From positions 1,364,001-1,428,000 of the forward strand of contig OY970187.1 in NCBI GenBank assembly GCA_963708165.1: 64,000 nt of DNA, given 5' to 3'. This document shows, one piece after another, positions 1-9,213 of this stretch (positions are counted from its first letter, which is position 1; every line of letters starts with the position of its first letter). Below the pieces are notes generated by a model. It worked only from the letters and a program-made list of their open reading frames with translations, was not told the origin of the DNA and ran no database searches. This DNA comes from Rubricoccus sp963708165 (GTDB lineage: Bacteria; Bacteroidota; Rhodothermia; Rhodothermales; Rubricoccaceae). The translations under genes and the position numbers were made by a program.

Positions 1-690
1 GTCAACATCTCGCCGCTGTTCGCGGTCGCGTGGGCCGTCGCCAGAGGCGAGCCGGTGCACCGCGGCGAGGCGTGGGGCACGGCGCTGGCACTTCTGGGCG
101 TGGCCGTGATTCTGCTTCCGGGGCTCATCGCGGGGACAGATGGTGGGCGCGAGCGGCTCATCGGCGATGGCTTCGCGCTCGTGGCCGCGCTGGGCATGGC
201 GGCCTACGCCATCGCGTTTAGCCGCCTGCGCGCCCGCAACCGCGCGCCCCAGCCTCTGGCGGTGACGTGGCTCACGTTCGCGCTGGGAACCGCGGGCGCC
301 GCCGGGCTCTGGGCCGTGCAGGGCGGCGCGGCACTCGCGGGGTTGGACACGCCTCTGGCGTGGAGTGCGCTTGTGGGCCTCGCGCTCGTCACCACGGCCA
401 TTCCCACGTTCGCGTACAGCGTCGCCACGAGCCGTCTGGCGCCCATCCTCGCCACGACGGTGCGACTGCTCACGCCCGCCTTTGCCGCCGTCGCGGCGTG
501 GCTCGCGCTGGGGGAGGTGCCGACCGTGTGGCTCGCGCCCGGCGGCGCGTTGGTGCTGGGCGGGCTGCTGCTCTCGGTCCGCGCGAAAACCGCCTCTGGC
601 GCCAGAGGCGGCGGGTCTTTGCCAGAGGCGGCCTCTCCGCGCCAAACGCGCGGAGCCTCTGGCGGGCGCCGTCGTACGGGCGGCAGATGA
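1..690 (+). CDS. EamA/DMT-family transporter, 5' end missing
   Basis: The reading frame is open from the first base, so the N-terminal part lies outside the window. The visible 229 residues are hydrophobic with about six or seven membrane helices, in the pattern of the second half of a ten-helix drug/metabolite transporter of the inner membrane. The substrate cannot be told. The last 35 residues are an unusual low-complexity Gly/Arg/Ser tail made almost entirely of motif copies, including a full palindrome at 592-609. The stop overlaps the start of the following MFS gene (ATGA at 687-690), suggesting translational coupling. Confidence 0.8.
   Translation, partial: VNISPLFAVAWAVARGEPVHRGEAWGTALALLGVAVILLPGLIAGTDGGRERLIGDGFALVAALGMAAYAIAFSRLRARNRAPQPLAVTWLTFALGTAGAAGLWAVQGGAALAGLDTPLAWSALVGLALVTTAIPTFAYSVATSRLAPILATTVRLLTPAFAAVAAWLALGEVPTVWLAPGGALVLGGLLLSVRAKTASGARGGGSLPEAASPRQTRGASGGRRRTGGR
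592..609. repeat. 18-bp palindrome inside the EamA gene tail
   Basis: A perfect GCCTCTGGCGCCAGAGGC copy encodes Ala-Ser-Gly-Ala-Arg-Gly in the low-complexity C-terminus of the transporter. Confidence 0.9.
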
Positions 691-2039
691 GCACGCCAGA
701 GGACCCTGCTCCCGACGAAGGCCGACGCCCCGGCGCCTCTGGCGCCGAGGCCGAGGTGGACCACCAGGAAGGTGCGCACGCAGCCAAGCAGGACCCGTTT
801 GCGTCGCTGCGGCACGCAAGTTTTGCGGTGTACCTGATTGGCAGCCTGATCTCCAACGCGGGCAACCAGATGCGCGTCGTCGCGGTCGGCTGGGAGGTGT
901 ACGCGCGGACGGGCACGGCGCTCAGCCTGGGGCTGATTGGGCTGACGCTCGCGCTCCCGGTCTTGCTCCTCGCTCTGCCCGCAGGCGCCGCGGCGGACCG
1001 CTACCCGCGCAAGAGGCTCATCCAGATCGCGCAGGCCGGGCTCGCAGCCTCTGGCGCAGGCCTGGCGTGGGTATCGTTTACCGGCGGCCCCATCGCGCTG
1101 ACGTACCTGTTCCTGCTGGGCACGGGCGTGTTCCGCGCGATCGGGTGGCCCGCCTCGCAGGCCATCGTGACGGGCCTGGTGCCGACGCGCGTGTTCGCCA
1201 ACGCGACGATGTGGCGCAGCGTGGCCTACCAACTCGCGTCCACGCTCGGGCCTCTGGCGGGCGGGTTTCTCGTCGCGTGGTACAGCCCGGGCATCGTGTA
1301 CCTGGCCGATGCCGCCTCCAGCGTGGTCCTTCTGGCCTGCCTCGTTTTCGTCTTCCCGGCGCCGCAGGCGCGCTCGCCAGAGGCCCGCTCGTGGCGCAGC
1401 GTGCTGCAGGGCGTGCGGTTCGTGCGCCGCCAGCCAGTCATCCTCTCCACGATCTCGCTGGACATGGTGGCGGTCCTCTTCGGCGGCGCGACGGCGCTGT
1501 TGCCCATCTACGCGACCGACATCCTGGGCGTCGGCGCCGAGGGCTTCGGATGGATGCGCGCGATGCCCTCGCTGGGCGCCATCACGATGGGCCTCTCGCT
1601 CGCGCTGCTCCCGCCGATGCGCCGCGCCGGGCGCACGCTGCTCGTCGCCGTCGCGGCGTTCGGCGTCTCGACGATCGTGTTCGGGCTCTCGACCAGCTTC
1701 CCGCTTTCGCTTGCGGCGCTGTTCTGTCTGGGCGCAGCCGACAACATCTCGGTCGTCGTCCGCTCCACGGTTCTGCAGCTTCTCACGCCCGACGAGATGC
1801 GCGGGCGCGTGGGCGCCGTCAACGCGGTCTTTATCGGCACCAGCAACGAGATCGGCGAGCTGGAATCCGGCACGCTCGCGAGCTTTATCGGTGCCGTGCC
1901 GACGGTCGTCTTCGGCGGCGCGATGACGCTGCTGACGGTCGGGGCTGCGGCGTGGATCTGGCCACCGCTGCGCCGCCTGGGCGCGCTCGAAGACCTGGAG
2001 CCGCCAGAGGCTCTGCTCCCTCTCGCCTCTGGTGCTCTC
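687..2039 (+). CDS. MFS transporter (MFS_3/enterobactin-exporter-like)
   Basis: About 450 residues. A soluble N-terminal stretch of some 40 residues is followed by about 12 membrane helices. The loop after helix 2 reads AADRYPRKRL, the major facilitator A-motif region, and the late segment LLTPDEMRGRVGAVNAVFIG is typical of the MFS_3/EntS-like group. It is an inner-membrane proton-coupled exporter of unknown substrate. The start overlaps the upstream transporter stop by 4 nt. No in-frame stop is seen before the downstream DinB gene: the frame runs on into DinB, so the end given here is simply the base before the likely DinB GTG. Either a stop was lost to an indel or the two are read through. 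Confidence 0.75.
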
Positions 2040-2535
2040 GTGTCCCGTCCTGAAGTCTGGCTCCGCGGCCCCATCGACGGCGTTCCGACGCTGCTGCAGC
2101 CTGTGGCCCACGCGCTGCTGCAAGCGCGCGAGGACGTCGCCGCGCTCGCGGCGCGATCTACCCGCCGAGCGCCTCTGGCGCCGCCCCGGCGGCGCGGCAT
2201 CTGCTGGGTTTCACCTGCAGCACCTCGCGGGCGTGCTCGACCGGATGCTGACCTACGCCCGAGGCGAGCCGCTGAGCGAGGCGCAGTTCGCGCACCTCCG
2301 CGCCGAGGGCGTGGAGAACCCTGCGCTCACGCCAGAGGCCCTGTTCGATGCCTTTGCCTCTGGCGTAAATGTCGCCCTCGCGCAACTCCGCGCCACCGAC
2401 CCAGCAACGCTTGCCGAGCCGCGGGGCGTAGGGCGCCAGAGGCTCCCGTCGACCGTCATCGGCACGCTCGTGCACGCGGCCGAGCACACGCAGCGGCACG
2501 TGGGGCAGTTGCTGGTGACTGTGCGCGTGGTGTGA
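2040..2535 (+). CDS. DinB-family protein, frameshifted near 2150
   Basis: The N-terminus (from GTG at 2040: SRPEVWLRGPIDGVPTLLQPVAHALLQARED) and the C-terminus (DLPAERLWRRPGGAASAGFHLQHLAGVLDR and so on) are both typical of one DinB-like family but lie in different frames, joined at about 2145-2160. DinB proteins are four-helix bundles, often metal-binding through three histidines. HLQH, HA and H-T-Q-R-H near the end are candidate ligands. The role is unknown (putative thiol transferase or hydrolase-like). The shift is probably an assembly indel. The stop TGA abuts a palindrome. Confidence 0.7.
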
Positions 2536-2553
2536 GCCTCTGGCGCCAGAGGC
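2536..2553. repeat. 18-bp palindrome between convergent genes
   Basis: Perfect palindrome starting directly after the DinB TGA, with a third half-site immediately following. It sits between convergent DinB and DUF2339 genes and may act as a bidirectional terminator. Confidence 0.9.
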
Positions 2554-2561
2554 CTCTGGCG

Positions 2562-4401
2562 CTACGCCTCGCGCTCAGCGGGGACGGGTAGCGGCGGCGG
2601 TTGCGAAAACCCATCGCCGGGTGGGCCGGGAGGCAGCGGCGGCTCGCCAGAGGCTCCCGGACCCGCGCCCTCGCCTCTGGCGGGACGCCCGCGCAAGAGG
2701 CTCGGCACGAGGTAGCTGACGAGCAAGAGCAGCCCGCCTAGGCCCATGAACAGCAGGATGCGCCACAGCGCCGAGACCTGCGAGAGGTCCACGAGCAGCA
2801 CCTTCGCGACCGTCACCAAAACCGTCCCGAGCCCGATGCTGCGCACCAGATCGTCGCCCAGCCGCAGCCCCACCACGACCAGCGCGATGCCGTACACGCC
2901 CCACGCCGCGCTCGTCAGCGGCGTGCCGTTCGCCAGAGGCCCCAGCGCCACGCGCAGCCACGCGAGCACGACCAGGTGCGCCGCCGTCAGGTGCCAGCCT
3001 CTGGCGGAGCCCGTCCGGCCCGACGTAAACCCGATCCACCCCAGCGCGCCCGCCCCGAGCACGGCGGACAGCAGCACGCGCCAGGACTCGCCGGCACCCA
3101 GAGGCTCCAGCGTGCGCTCGAACGGGAAGCCGACCGCGAATGTGAGCAGCACCACGAGCACCGCCGCCGCGCTCATCGCGAGCGTGTGCCCCACGAGTGC
3201 CACGTCGCGCTGCGCGTCCCGGCGGCCGACCCAGACAAGCAGGCACCCCAGCGCCACGAGCGTCGCCGTCAGGCGCACGTCGTCTACGCCCAGCGCGCGG
3301 CCCGCCGCCCACGCCACGAGCGCTGCCGAGGCGAGCACAAGAGGCGCCGCCAGAGGCCTGACCTGCCGCGAGGCGAGTGCGTACGCAACCGCGAGCACGA
3401 GGGCGATGCCCACAAACGCAGGCGTGCTCCACGTCCACGCCGCGTCTGCAAACGCGACCCACGCCAGAGGCGCCGCCAGCGCCGCTAAAGAGACAGGGTG
3501 AACCAGCGACGGCAGCCGGTCAACCCACGGCTCGGCGAGCGCGCCCTGCCTCTGGCGTCGGAGAATCGGGAGCACGCCCGTCGCGCCCCACACCACGAGG
3601 GCACCGAGCGTAAACGCGGCGCGGTCTCCGCCAGAGGCTTCTACCATCGCGGGCCAGATGCCCACGATCCACGCGACCAGCATCACGCCCCAGCCACCCG
3701 CAGCGGCAGCGCCCACAAGCGCCGCCCAGCCCTTGCGCCAGTACACCACGCCCGCGCCGATCATCACGACCGCGAGGTAGCCCATCAACAGCGCCATCTG
3801 CCCACCTTCGCGGTAGAGCAGCAGCGGCGTCATCAGCGCACCCAGCGTACCCACGACCGAGAGCGCCGCGTCGTCCTCGCGCGAGGCCAGCGCGAGCGAA
3901 AACGCAGCCACGCCCGCCATGCCCGCCAGCGCAATCGCTGAGGGCAGCAGCGGGTACAGCGCCGAGGCCGTCCACAGCGCGCCGTAGAGCGTCGCAATGC
4001 CACCGCCAGTGAGCAAGCGCCCGAGCACAGGCCTCTGGCGCCGGAGCCGGAGGCCTCCCGCGACCAGCACCGCCCCCAGACACGCCCGCGCCGCCCACAC
4101 GCACCGCTGCCGTCAGCCAGCCGCGGTCCACAGCTTCTTTCAGCAAGAACAACACGCCCACCAAGAACAGCGCGATGCCGACTTTGCCCAGCACGTCTTC
4201 GCTTTTGGCCTCGGCCCACTTGACGCGCAGGCCTGGAGGCGCCGACGGCCTCTGGCGCGCGGGACGCGACTCGCCAGAGGCTCGGGAGGGGCGGCGCGAG
4301 AGGCGCGTTTCGAGATCGGCCACGCGCGCTTCGAGCGCGTCTATGTCAGCCGCACGCGCTTCGAGCGCGGCGATGCGGGCCTGGAGGTCGGGATCGGACA
4401 T
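2562..4401 (-). CDS. DUF2339 multi-pass membrane protein, frameshifted at about 4080
   Basis: The start is ATG at 4401, with a heptad-like N-terminus (IAALEARAADIDALEARVADLETRL) that looks like a coiled coil. A first membrane segment follows (VLGKVGIALFLVGVLFLLKEAVDRGWL), then about a dozen more helices, the DUF2339 arrangement. The reading frame changes near 4080, where removing one base (A in the plus-strand CAGACAC) restores GAGVLGAVLVAGGL. The family has no established function. A proline-rich tail closes the protein. It is divergent from the fructosamine-kinase-like gene, with only 39 bp between the two starts. Confidence 0.75.
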
Positions 4402-4405
4402 GGCG

Positions 4406-4413
4406 CAAACCTA
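4406..4413 (-). promoter_or_regulatory. Putative -7 box of the DUF2339 gene
   Basis: TAGGTTTG on the minus strand matches the Bacteroidota -7 box TAnnTTTG. Only 4 nt separate it from the ATG at 4401, so the transcript would start at or next to the start codon (leaderless). No clear -33 box was seen. Confidence 0.5.
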
Positions 4414-4427
4414 CCGCGCGGTCGCAC

Positions 4428-4435
4428 TAGGTTGG
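4428..4435 (+). promoter_or_regulatory. Putative -7 box of the fructosamine-kinase-like gene
   Basis: TAGGTTGG lies 5 nt before the ATG at 4441, mirroring the minus-strand box of the divergent neighbour. A leaderless mRNA is implied. No -33 element is evident. Confidence 0.45.
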
Positions 4436-4440
4436 GCGCC

Positions 4441-5395
4441 ATGCTGCCACACCCCGTCCGCCAGCGGCTCGAAGCCGTTACCGGCACCGTTTACAGCGCG
4501 CGCCCTGTCGGCGGCGGCGACACCTCGCACGCCGCGCGCATCGAGACGCAACCCGCCGGTGCCTCTGGCGGCGCGTTTCTCGCCAAGTGGAACGCCGGGC
4601 CAGGCGGCGACTCCTTCGAGGCCGAAGCCGAAGGCCTCGCCGCACTTCGCGAAGCCTCTCTGGCCTCTGGCGCCGACCTGCTCGTGCCGGAGCCGCTGCT
4701 CGCTCAAAACCGCACGCCAGAGGTGGCGGGGCTGCTCGTCCTCCCGTGGATCGAGCACGGCGACCCGTCGCCCGCCGACTGGCGCCGCTTCGGACGCGCC
4801 CTCGCCACGCTCCACCGCGCAGACGTCCGCCCGCCGCCCGAGGCCTCTGGCGGCGCAGCCCTCTGGCGCCTACGGCTGGCACGCCGACAACTGGATCGGC
4901 AGCAAACCACAGGCGAATGGCTGGATGGAGGACTGGCCCACGTTCTTCGGCGAGCGCCGCCTGCTCGCCCAGGCCGAGGTCGTCCGCGCCAGAGGCGCCT
5001 GGGAGCGCGAGTGGGACGCGCCTCTGGCGCGGCTCGTCGCGCGGCTACCCGAGATCCTGCCCGCGCAGCCGCACCCCAGCCTGCTCCACGGCGACCTGTG
5101 GGCGGGCAACGCCCTCGCCGCCTCTGGCGGACGCTTCGCGCTCATCGATCCGGCGGTGTACATCGGCGACCGCGAGACCGACCTCGGGCTGACACGGCTG
5201 TTCGGCGGCTTCGCACCCAGCTTTTACGACGGCTATGCCGAAGCGTGGCCGGCGCCCGCCCCGGACGCCGATCCGGGGGCGCCAGAGGCTGAGGCGCGCA
5301 TGGAGGTCTACAACCTCTTCCACCGCATCAACCACCTCACGCACGGGCCGGGCTACGCCCACGGTGTGGCCGCGACTCTCGCGCGGTTCGCCTGA
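4441..5395 (+). CDS. Fructosamine kinase family protein, frameshifted at 4859-4861
   Basis: The N-terminal half (about 140 residues, from MLPHPVRQRLEAVTG) carries the nucleotide-binding lobe, with GGDTSHAARIET and FLAKW. The C-terminal half, in another frame, has GAYGWHADNWIGSKPQAN, LLHGDLWAGN and LIDPAVYIGDRETDLGLTRLFGG, which are signature motifs of the fructosamine/ketosamine-3-kinase family. HGDLWAGN is the catalytic loop and DPA the metal-binding Asp. The enzyme would phosphorylate protein-bound ketosamines for deglycation. The break is one extra C inside a motif copy (CCCTCTGGCG instead of CCTCTGGCG); removing it gives a continuous protein of normal length, about 317 residues. Confidence 0.85.
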
Positions 5396-5445
5396 GAACC
5401 GATCCGAGCCCCGGCGGTTGAGGCGCTTTCCCTCTTTCCCCACCC

Positions 5446-5766
5446 ATGCGCCTCCTCTTTCTCGCCTTCGCTCTCGCCCTCCCCCTCTCGGGCTGCTACT
5501 GGGACGACCGCCCCGACGGACTCGACCCCGACCGCGCCGGTGACATCGGCTTGCAAGACGCCTCGACGGCAGGCTCGCAGTCGACCATGTCGCCCACGAT
5601 GCCCGGCGGCTCAGACGCCGCCAGCGAAGCGCTCGGCAACGCGCCCTCCTCGGTCCGCACACCGTCAGCAGACCCTGCCGCCGCAGCACGAGCCGCCGCA
5701 GAAGCAGAGGCCATGCCTGCGCCCGCCACGCTTCCTCCACCACCGCCGCCCGCACCCGAGCAGTAG
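5446..5766 (+). CDS. Small Pro/Ala-rich lipoprotein
   Basis: 106 residues. A signal peptide ends in the lipobox LSGC at Cys19, followed by an acidic DDRPDGLDPD stretch, a Ser/Ala-rich middle and a proline-rich end (TLPPPPPPAPEQ). It is probably anchored in the outer membrane or periplasm. No domain is recognised. It lies between the FN3K-like gene and argH on the same strand, and its TAG stop is fused to a palindrome. Confidence 0.7.
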   Translation: MRLLFLAFALALPLSGCYWDDRPDGLDPDRAGDIGLQDASTAGSQSTMSPTMPGGSDAASEALGNAPSSVRTPSADPAAAARAAAEAEAMPAPATLPPPPPPAPEQ

Positions 5767-5783
5767 CCTCTGGCGCCAGAGGC
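5766..5783. repeat. 18-bp palindrome at a gene end
   Basis: Perfect copy whose first G is the last base of the lipoprotein TAG stop codon. It lies 11 bp upstream of argH. Confidence 0.9.
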
Positions 5784-5793
5784 CGCTTTCAGC

Positions 5794-7123
5794 ATGACCC
5801 ATCCGCAGCCCCCAGCCTCTCGCACCGCCATCTGGCACAAGGGCACCGCCGCAGCCGACTGGGTCACGCGCTTCACCGTCGGCGAGGACTGGCGGTGGGA
5901 CACCATCCTGCTCCCGTACGACCTGGAAGGCACGCGCGGCCACGCCTATGGGCTTCGCCTCGCGGGCGTACTCACCGAGCAGGAGGAAGCGGAGATCGGC
6001 ACCGCGCTCGGCGCTATCCGCGACGCGTGGGAACGGGGCGAGATCACCGTCACGCCCGCAGATGAGGATATGCACACCGTCATCGAGCGCGAGTTGACGG
6101 CGCGCGTGGGCGAGGCGGGCAAGAAGATCCACGCCGGGCGCTCCCGCAACGACCAGGTGCTCGTCGCGCTGCGGCTGTGGCTGCGCGACGCACTCGGGCG
6201 ACATCGCCCGCACTGGGCGCGAGGCGTGCGCCGCGCTGATCGAGCACGCAGAAGCAGGCGACACGCTGCTCATGCCCGGCTACACGCACCTGCAACGCGC
6301 CATGCCGACCACCGCCGGGCTGTGGGCCGCGGGCTACGCCGAGTTGCTTTTAGACGATCTCGCGGGACTGACCGAGGCCGGCGCCAGAGGCAACGTCTCG
6401 CCGTGGGGCAGCGCCGCGGGCTACGGCGTGCCCAGCCTGGCGCTCCCGCGGCGCGAGGTCGCCGAACGCCTGGGCTTTGCCCGCGTGCAGGAAAACGTAA
6501 CGGCCGTCCAACTCTCGCGGGGCAAGGCCGAGGGCGCCATCGTGCACGCGCTGGTACAGATGGGATTAACCGCCAACCGCTTGGCGAGCGACCTGGTGTT
6601 GTTCGCGACCGCCGAGTTCGGATTCGTGACGCTGCCGCACGAGTACACCACCGGCTCGTCCATCATGCCGCAAAAGCGCAACCCGGATGTCCTCGAACTG
6701 GCCCGCGCGACGGTCCACCGCCTCACCGCCGAGCTGCACCTGCTGCTCACGCTTCCGGCCAACCTGCCCGGCGGCTACCACCGCGACCTCCAACTCACCA
6801 AAGAGGCCACGATGCGCGCCGTCCTGGCTGCGCAAGACCTCCTGACGGCGCTCGCCGCGGTCCTGCCCGGCGTGCAGTGGCAACCGCAGGCGATGCGCGC
6901 CGCGCTCTCCCCAGACCTTTTCGCCACCGCCGAGGCCCTCGGCCGCGTGGCCTCTGGCGTGGCCTTCCGCGATGCCTACCGCGAGGTCGGCACACATCTG
7001 GACGCCCTTTCGGTGCCGCCAGAGGCCGAGGCTCTGAGCGCGTACGTCACCCCGGGCACGCCCGGCCGCGTCGATGCCGAGGCGTTACGCCAGAGGCTCG
7101 CGGCGCTGTCGAAGGGTAGATAG
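5794..7123 (+). CDS. argH: Argininosuccinate lyase, frameshifted at 6196-6198
   Basis: The last step of arginine biosynthesis, cleaving argininosuccinate to arginine and fumarate in the cytoplasm. The N-terminal part has IHAGRSRNDQV, a classical ArgH signature. After the shift come LLMPGYTHLQRAMPT and the fumarase/aspartase superfamily signature GSSIMPQKRNPD carrying the catalytic serine loop. The frame breaks at a GGG where GG restores ALGDIARTGREACAAL, an extra homopolymer base. With that base removed the length is about 442 residues, close to the family's usual size. It lies about 15 kb from the main arginine cluster. Confidence 0.93.
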
Positions 7124-7204
7124 CGCAGACGACAGGCCCAGCCTCTGGCGACTGCCCGAACCGGCGCGTTCGTTTGCCGGGGACTGCTTGTCTTGCGCCA
7201 GAGG

Positions 7205-7642
7205 CTAGCTCGCCTGAGCGTAGCGGCGGAAAGTTGCGGCCGTAGGCTGGGCAACCCGGTTGCGCGGCTGAGGCTTGATCGTGTGCGCGAGCGCGACGAG
7301 CGCGTCGATCTCGGCGGAAACATCGGTCTCGCTCTCCAGCCGCTCATAGCCCATCGTCCACGAGGGGAACTGTCGCCGCGTGGTCGGGCCTTCGAACGGG
7401 CGGCCCACGAGTGCGTGGCGCGCGTCGCAGAGGATGTCGTGGTAGAGCAACTCGCGCACCCGCCAGTCCTCACCCTCAATCCACTGTGCAAACAGGCCCG
7501 ACTCGCCGTCCTGAGCCGAATAGATGAGCCGGCCTGTGATGCCTCGCTCTGCGTTTTTGCGCCTAGACACGAAGAGAATCTCCGCGAGGTCCGCTTCGGA
7601 CATCGGGTGAATCGGGCGGGAGGCGTAGAGCGCGGCGTACAC
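7205..7642 (-). CDS. BLUF-domain blue-light photoreceptor
   Basis: 145 residues, essentially a single BLUF domain that binds FAD. Visible conserved residues are Tyr6 (ALYASR), Asn30 in SRRKNAERGITGRLIY, Gln53 in FAQWIEG and Trp in FPSWTMGY. The Tyr-to-Asn spacing of 24 matches well-studied BLUF proteins; the Asn-to-Gln loop is about five residues longer. The stretch RHALV and so on completes the domain. There is no output domain, so it would signal by protein-protein contact. It is divergent from mreD. Blue-light regulation in this organism is inferred only from the domain. Confidence 0.88.
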   Translation of the reverse strand: MYAALYASRPIHPMSEADLAEILFVSRRKNAERGITGRLIYSAQDGESGLFAQWIEGEDWRVRELLYHDILCDARHALVGRPFEGPTTRRQFPSWTMGYERLESETDVSAEIDALVALAHTIKPQPRNRVAQPTAATFRRYAQAS

Positions 7643-7748
7643 GGCGGAGGCATCGGGGAGATCTCGGCATCACACGCGCGGGATGCCCCCAGGTTCGCTG
7701 GACCCCGCAGAGCGCTGGCGCGTAGCCGGTCCCTGCCATCGCTCGGTG

Positions 7749-7756
7749 TAGCTTGG
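7749..7756 (+). promoter_or_regulatory. Putative -7 box of mreD
   Basis: TAGCTTGG, of the same form as other -7-like boxes in the window, lies 26 nt before the mreD ATG at 7783. No -33 match was found. Confidence 0.35.
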
Positions 7757-7782
7757 GCATTCCCTTCTCGACCGCCTCTCGA

Positions 7783-8259
7783 ATGCCGACCCTTCTTCGT
7801 CACGTGCTTATTGGGATCGGTGTGGTCCTCGCGCAGTGGCTCGTGTTCAGCCGCCTGCCCATCTGGGGCGTGGTCCCCGATGTGGTGCTGCTGTACGTCG
7901 CCGTAATGGCGTTGCGCTACGGCCGCGTCGCGGGTGCCATTGCGGGCTTCGCCGCAGGGCTCGGCGCAGACTTTCTAATTCTGGGCAGCTTTGTCGGCCT
8001 GGGCGCGCTCGTCAAGACGATCCTCGGCTTTGTGGTCGGCATCTTCAGGTCTGAGCGCGGCGAGATGCTGCGCCTGGACCCGTTTACGGCTTTTATCGGC
8101 GCGCTCGTGCTCGCGGCCGTCCACAACGGCCTGATGGTGATCGGGATGGCGCTCGACGAAGGCACGCGGACGCTGTTTCTCGTCTTTGGCGTCTGGCTCG
8201 GCGCGTCGCTGTACACCGCCGTTGTGGCGCTCGTCGGCTCGCTGTTCCGGCGGCAGTAA
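7783..8259 (+). CDS. mreD: Rod shape-determining protein MreD-like
   Basis: 158 residues with about five membrane helices. The opening MPTLLRHVLIGIGVVLAQWLVF, the charged PDVVLLYVAVMALRYGRVAGAIAGFAAGLGADFL and the overall size fit MreD, an inner-membrane subunit of the elongasome. The ATG at 7783 is preferred over an upstream in-frame ATG (7753), because the latter overlaps the putative promoter region. mreB and mreC are not in the window, so identification rests on the sequence pattern alone. Confidence 0.72.
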   Translation: MPTLLRHVLIGIGVVLAQWLVFSRLPIWGVVPDVVLLYVAVMALRYGRVAGAIAGFAAGLGADFLILGSFVGLGALVKTILGFVVGIFRSERGEMLRLDPFTAFIGALVLAAVHNGLMVIGMALDEGTRTLFLVFGVWLGASLYTAVVALVGSLFRRQ

Positions 8260-8315
8260 TCGGGCCAGCGGGAACGGGCCAGTAGCCCTGTGGCAGACTG
8301 GACGCAGAAAATCCA

Positions 8316-8333
8316 GCCTCTGGCGCCAGAGGC
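8316..8333. repeat. 18-bp palindrome between convergent mreD and dapD
   Basis: Perfect copy 8 bp beyond the dapD stop, in the convergent gap. Confidence 0.9.
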
Positions 8334-8341
8334 CGCCGTCC

Positions 8342-9172
8342 CTACCGCAGCGCTTCCTCCAAGGTCGTGCTCGCGTCCGTGCTCGCGTCGCGGTACTTGA
8401 CGATCATCGGCGCCGAGAGCGAGAGGCCGTGCTCGCGCCCAAAGTCGGAGTCGACGGCGCGGCTGCCGGGCACGACGACGGCGCCCGCCGGGATCTCTAG
8501 CGGCGCGTCGCCAGAGGCCCGCAGCGTGGTCTGGTGGACGAGATCGTAGACGCGGGAGCCGCGCGTGAGGATCACGCCCGCGGCCAGGACCGCGTTCTCG
8601 CGCACGACCGTGCCTTCGTAGACACCACACCCGCCGCCGACGAACACGCCGTCCTCGATCACGACCGGCGCCATGCCGATGGGCTCCAGCACGCCGCCGA
8701 TCTGCGCGGCGGCGCTCAGGTGCACGTCGCGGCCGATCTGCGCGCAGCTTCCCACGAGCGCGTGGCTGTCCACCATCGTGCCGCTGTCCACGTAGGCGCC
8801 CACGTTGACGTACATCGGCGGCATGCACACCACGCCAGAGGCCAAGTGCGAGCCGCGGCGGACCGTCGAGCCGCCGGGCACGATGCGCACGCCCGCCTCT
8901 GGCGTAAACGCCTGCGCGGGGTAGGTGTCCTTGTCGAAGAACGAGAACGCGCCCACAGACTGGTCCACGATCTCGCCGACGCGGAAGCCGAGCAAGATGC
9001 CGCGCTTGACCCACGCGTTGGCGCGCCAGAGGCCGCTGGCGTCGCGTTCTGCGCTTCGGACCTCGCCCGCTTCGAGGGCGTCGAGAAGGTCGGAGACGGC
9101 AGCGCGGGCCTCGGCGCGGTCCGGGTTGTCCTGAGAGGTGAGGGCGTCGAGTCGGGTCTGGAGGTCGGTCAC
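8342..9172 (-). CDS. dapD: 2,3,4,5-tetrahydropyridine-2,6-dicarboxylate N-succinyltransferase
   Basis: 276 residues from GTG at 9172; this start gives VTDLQTRLDALTS, matching the family's N-terminal helical region. An open frame extends further upstream but encodes no plausible protein and crosses the palindrome at 9196. The C-terminal half is a left-handed beta-helix of hexapeptide repeats (GAYVDSGTMVDSHALVGSCAQIGRDVHLSAAAQIGGVLEP). DapD transfers succinyl from succinyl-CoA in the diaminopimelate/lysine pathway. It is the last gene of the thrA-dapB-dapA-NTF2-dapD series. Confidence 0.95.
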   Translation of the reverse strand: MTDLQTRLDALTSQDNPDRAEARAAVSDLLDALEAGEVRSAERDASGLWRANAWVKRGILLGFRVGEIVDQSVGAFSFFDKDTYPAQAFTPEAGVRIVPGGSTVRRGSHLASGVVCMPPMYVNVGAYVDSGTMVDSHALVGSCAQIGRDVHLSAAAQIGGVLEPIGMAPVVIEDGVFVGGGCGVYEGTVVRENAVLAAGVILTRGSRVYDLVHQTTLRASGDAPLEIPAGAVVVPGSRAVDSDFGREHGLSLSAPMIVKYRDASTDASTTLEEALR

Positions 9173-9195
9173 GTAAGCAGGTAGGAGATAGAAAA

Positions 9196-9213
9196 GTCTC
9201 TGGCGCCAGAGGC
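9196..9213. repeat. Near-perfect palindrome between NTF2-like gene and dapD
   Basis: GTCTCTGGCGCCAGAGGC; its last base is the first base of the minus-strand stop of the NTF2-like gene. It lies inside what would be a single operon. Confidence 0.88.

Noticed and set aside
204..2123. A 639-codon open frame on the minus strand across the MFS gene
   Set aside because: Composition is Arg/Gln/Ala-rich with no motif; it is an antisense shadow of a GC-rich gene. Many similar long antisense frames in the window were dismissed for the same reason.
687..2535. A genuine MFS-DinB fusion protein
   Set aside because: The DinB part has its own good start (GTG 2040) and is itself frameshifted, and other genes show the same indel problem; a lost stop is simpler.
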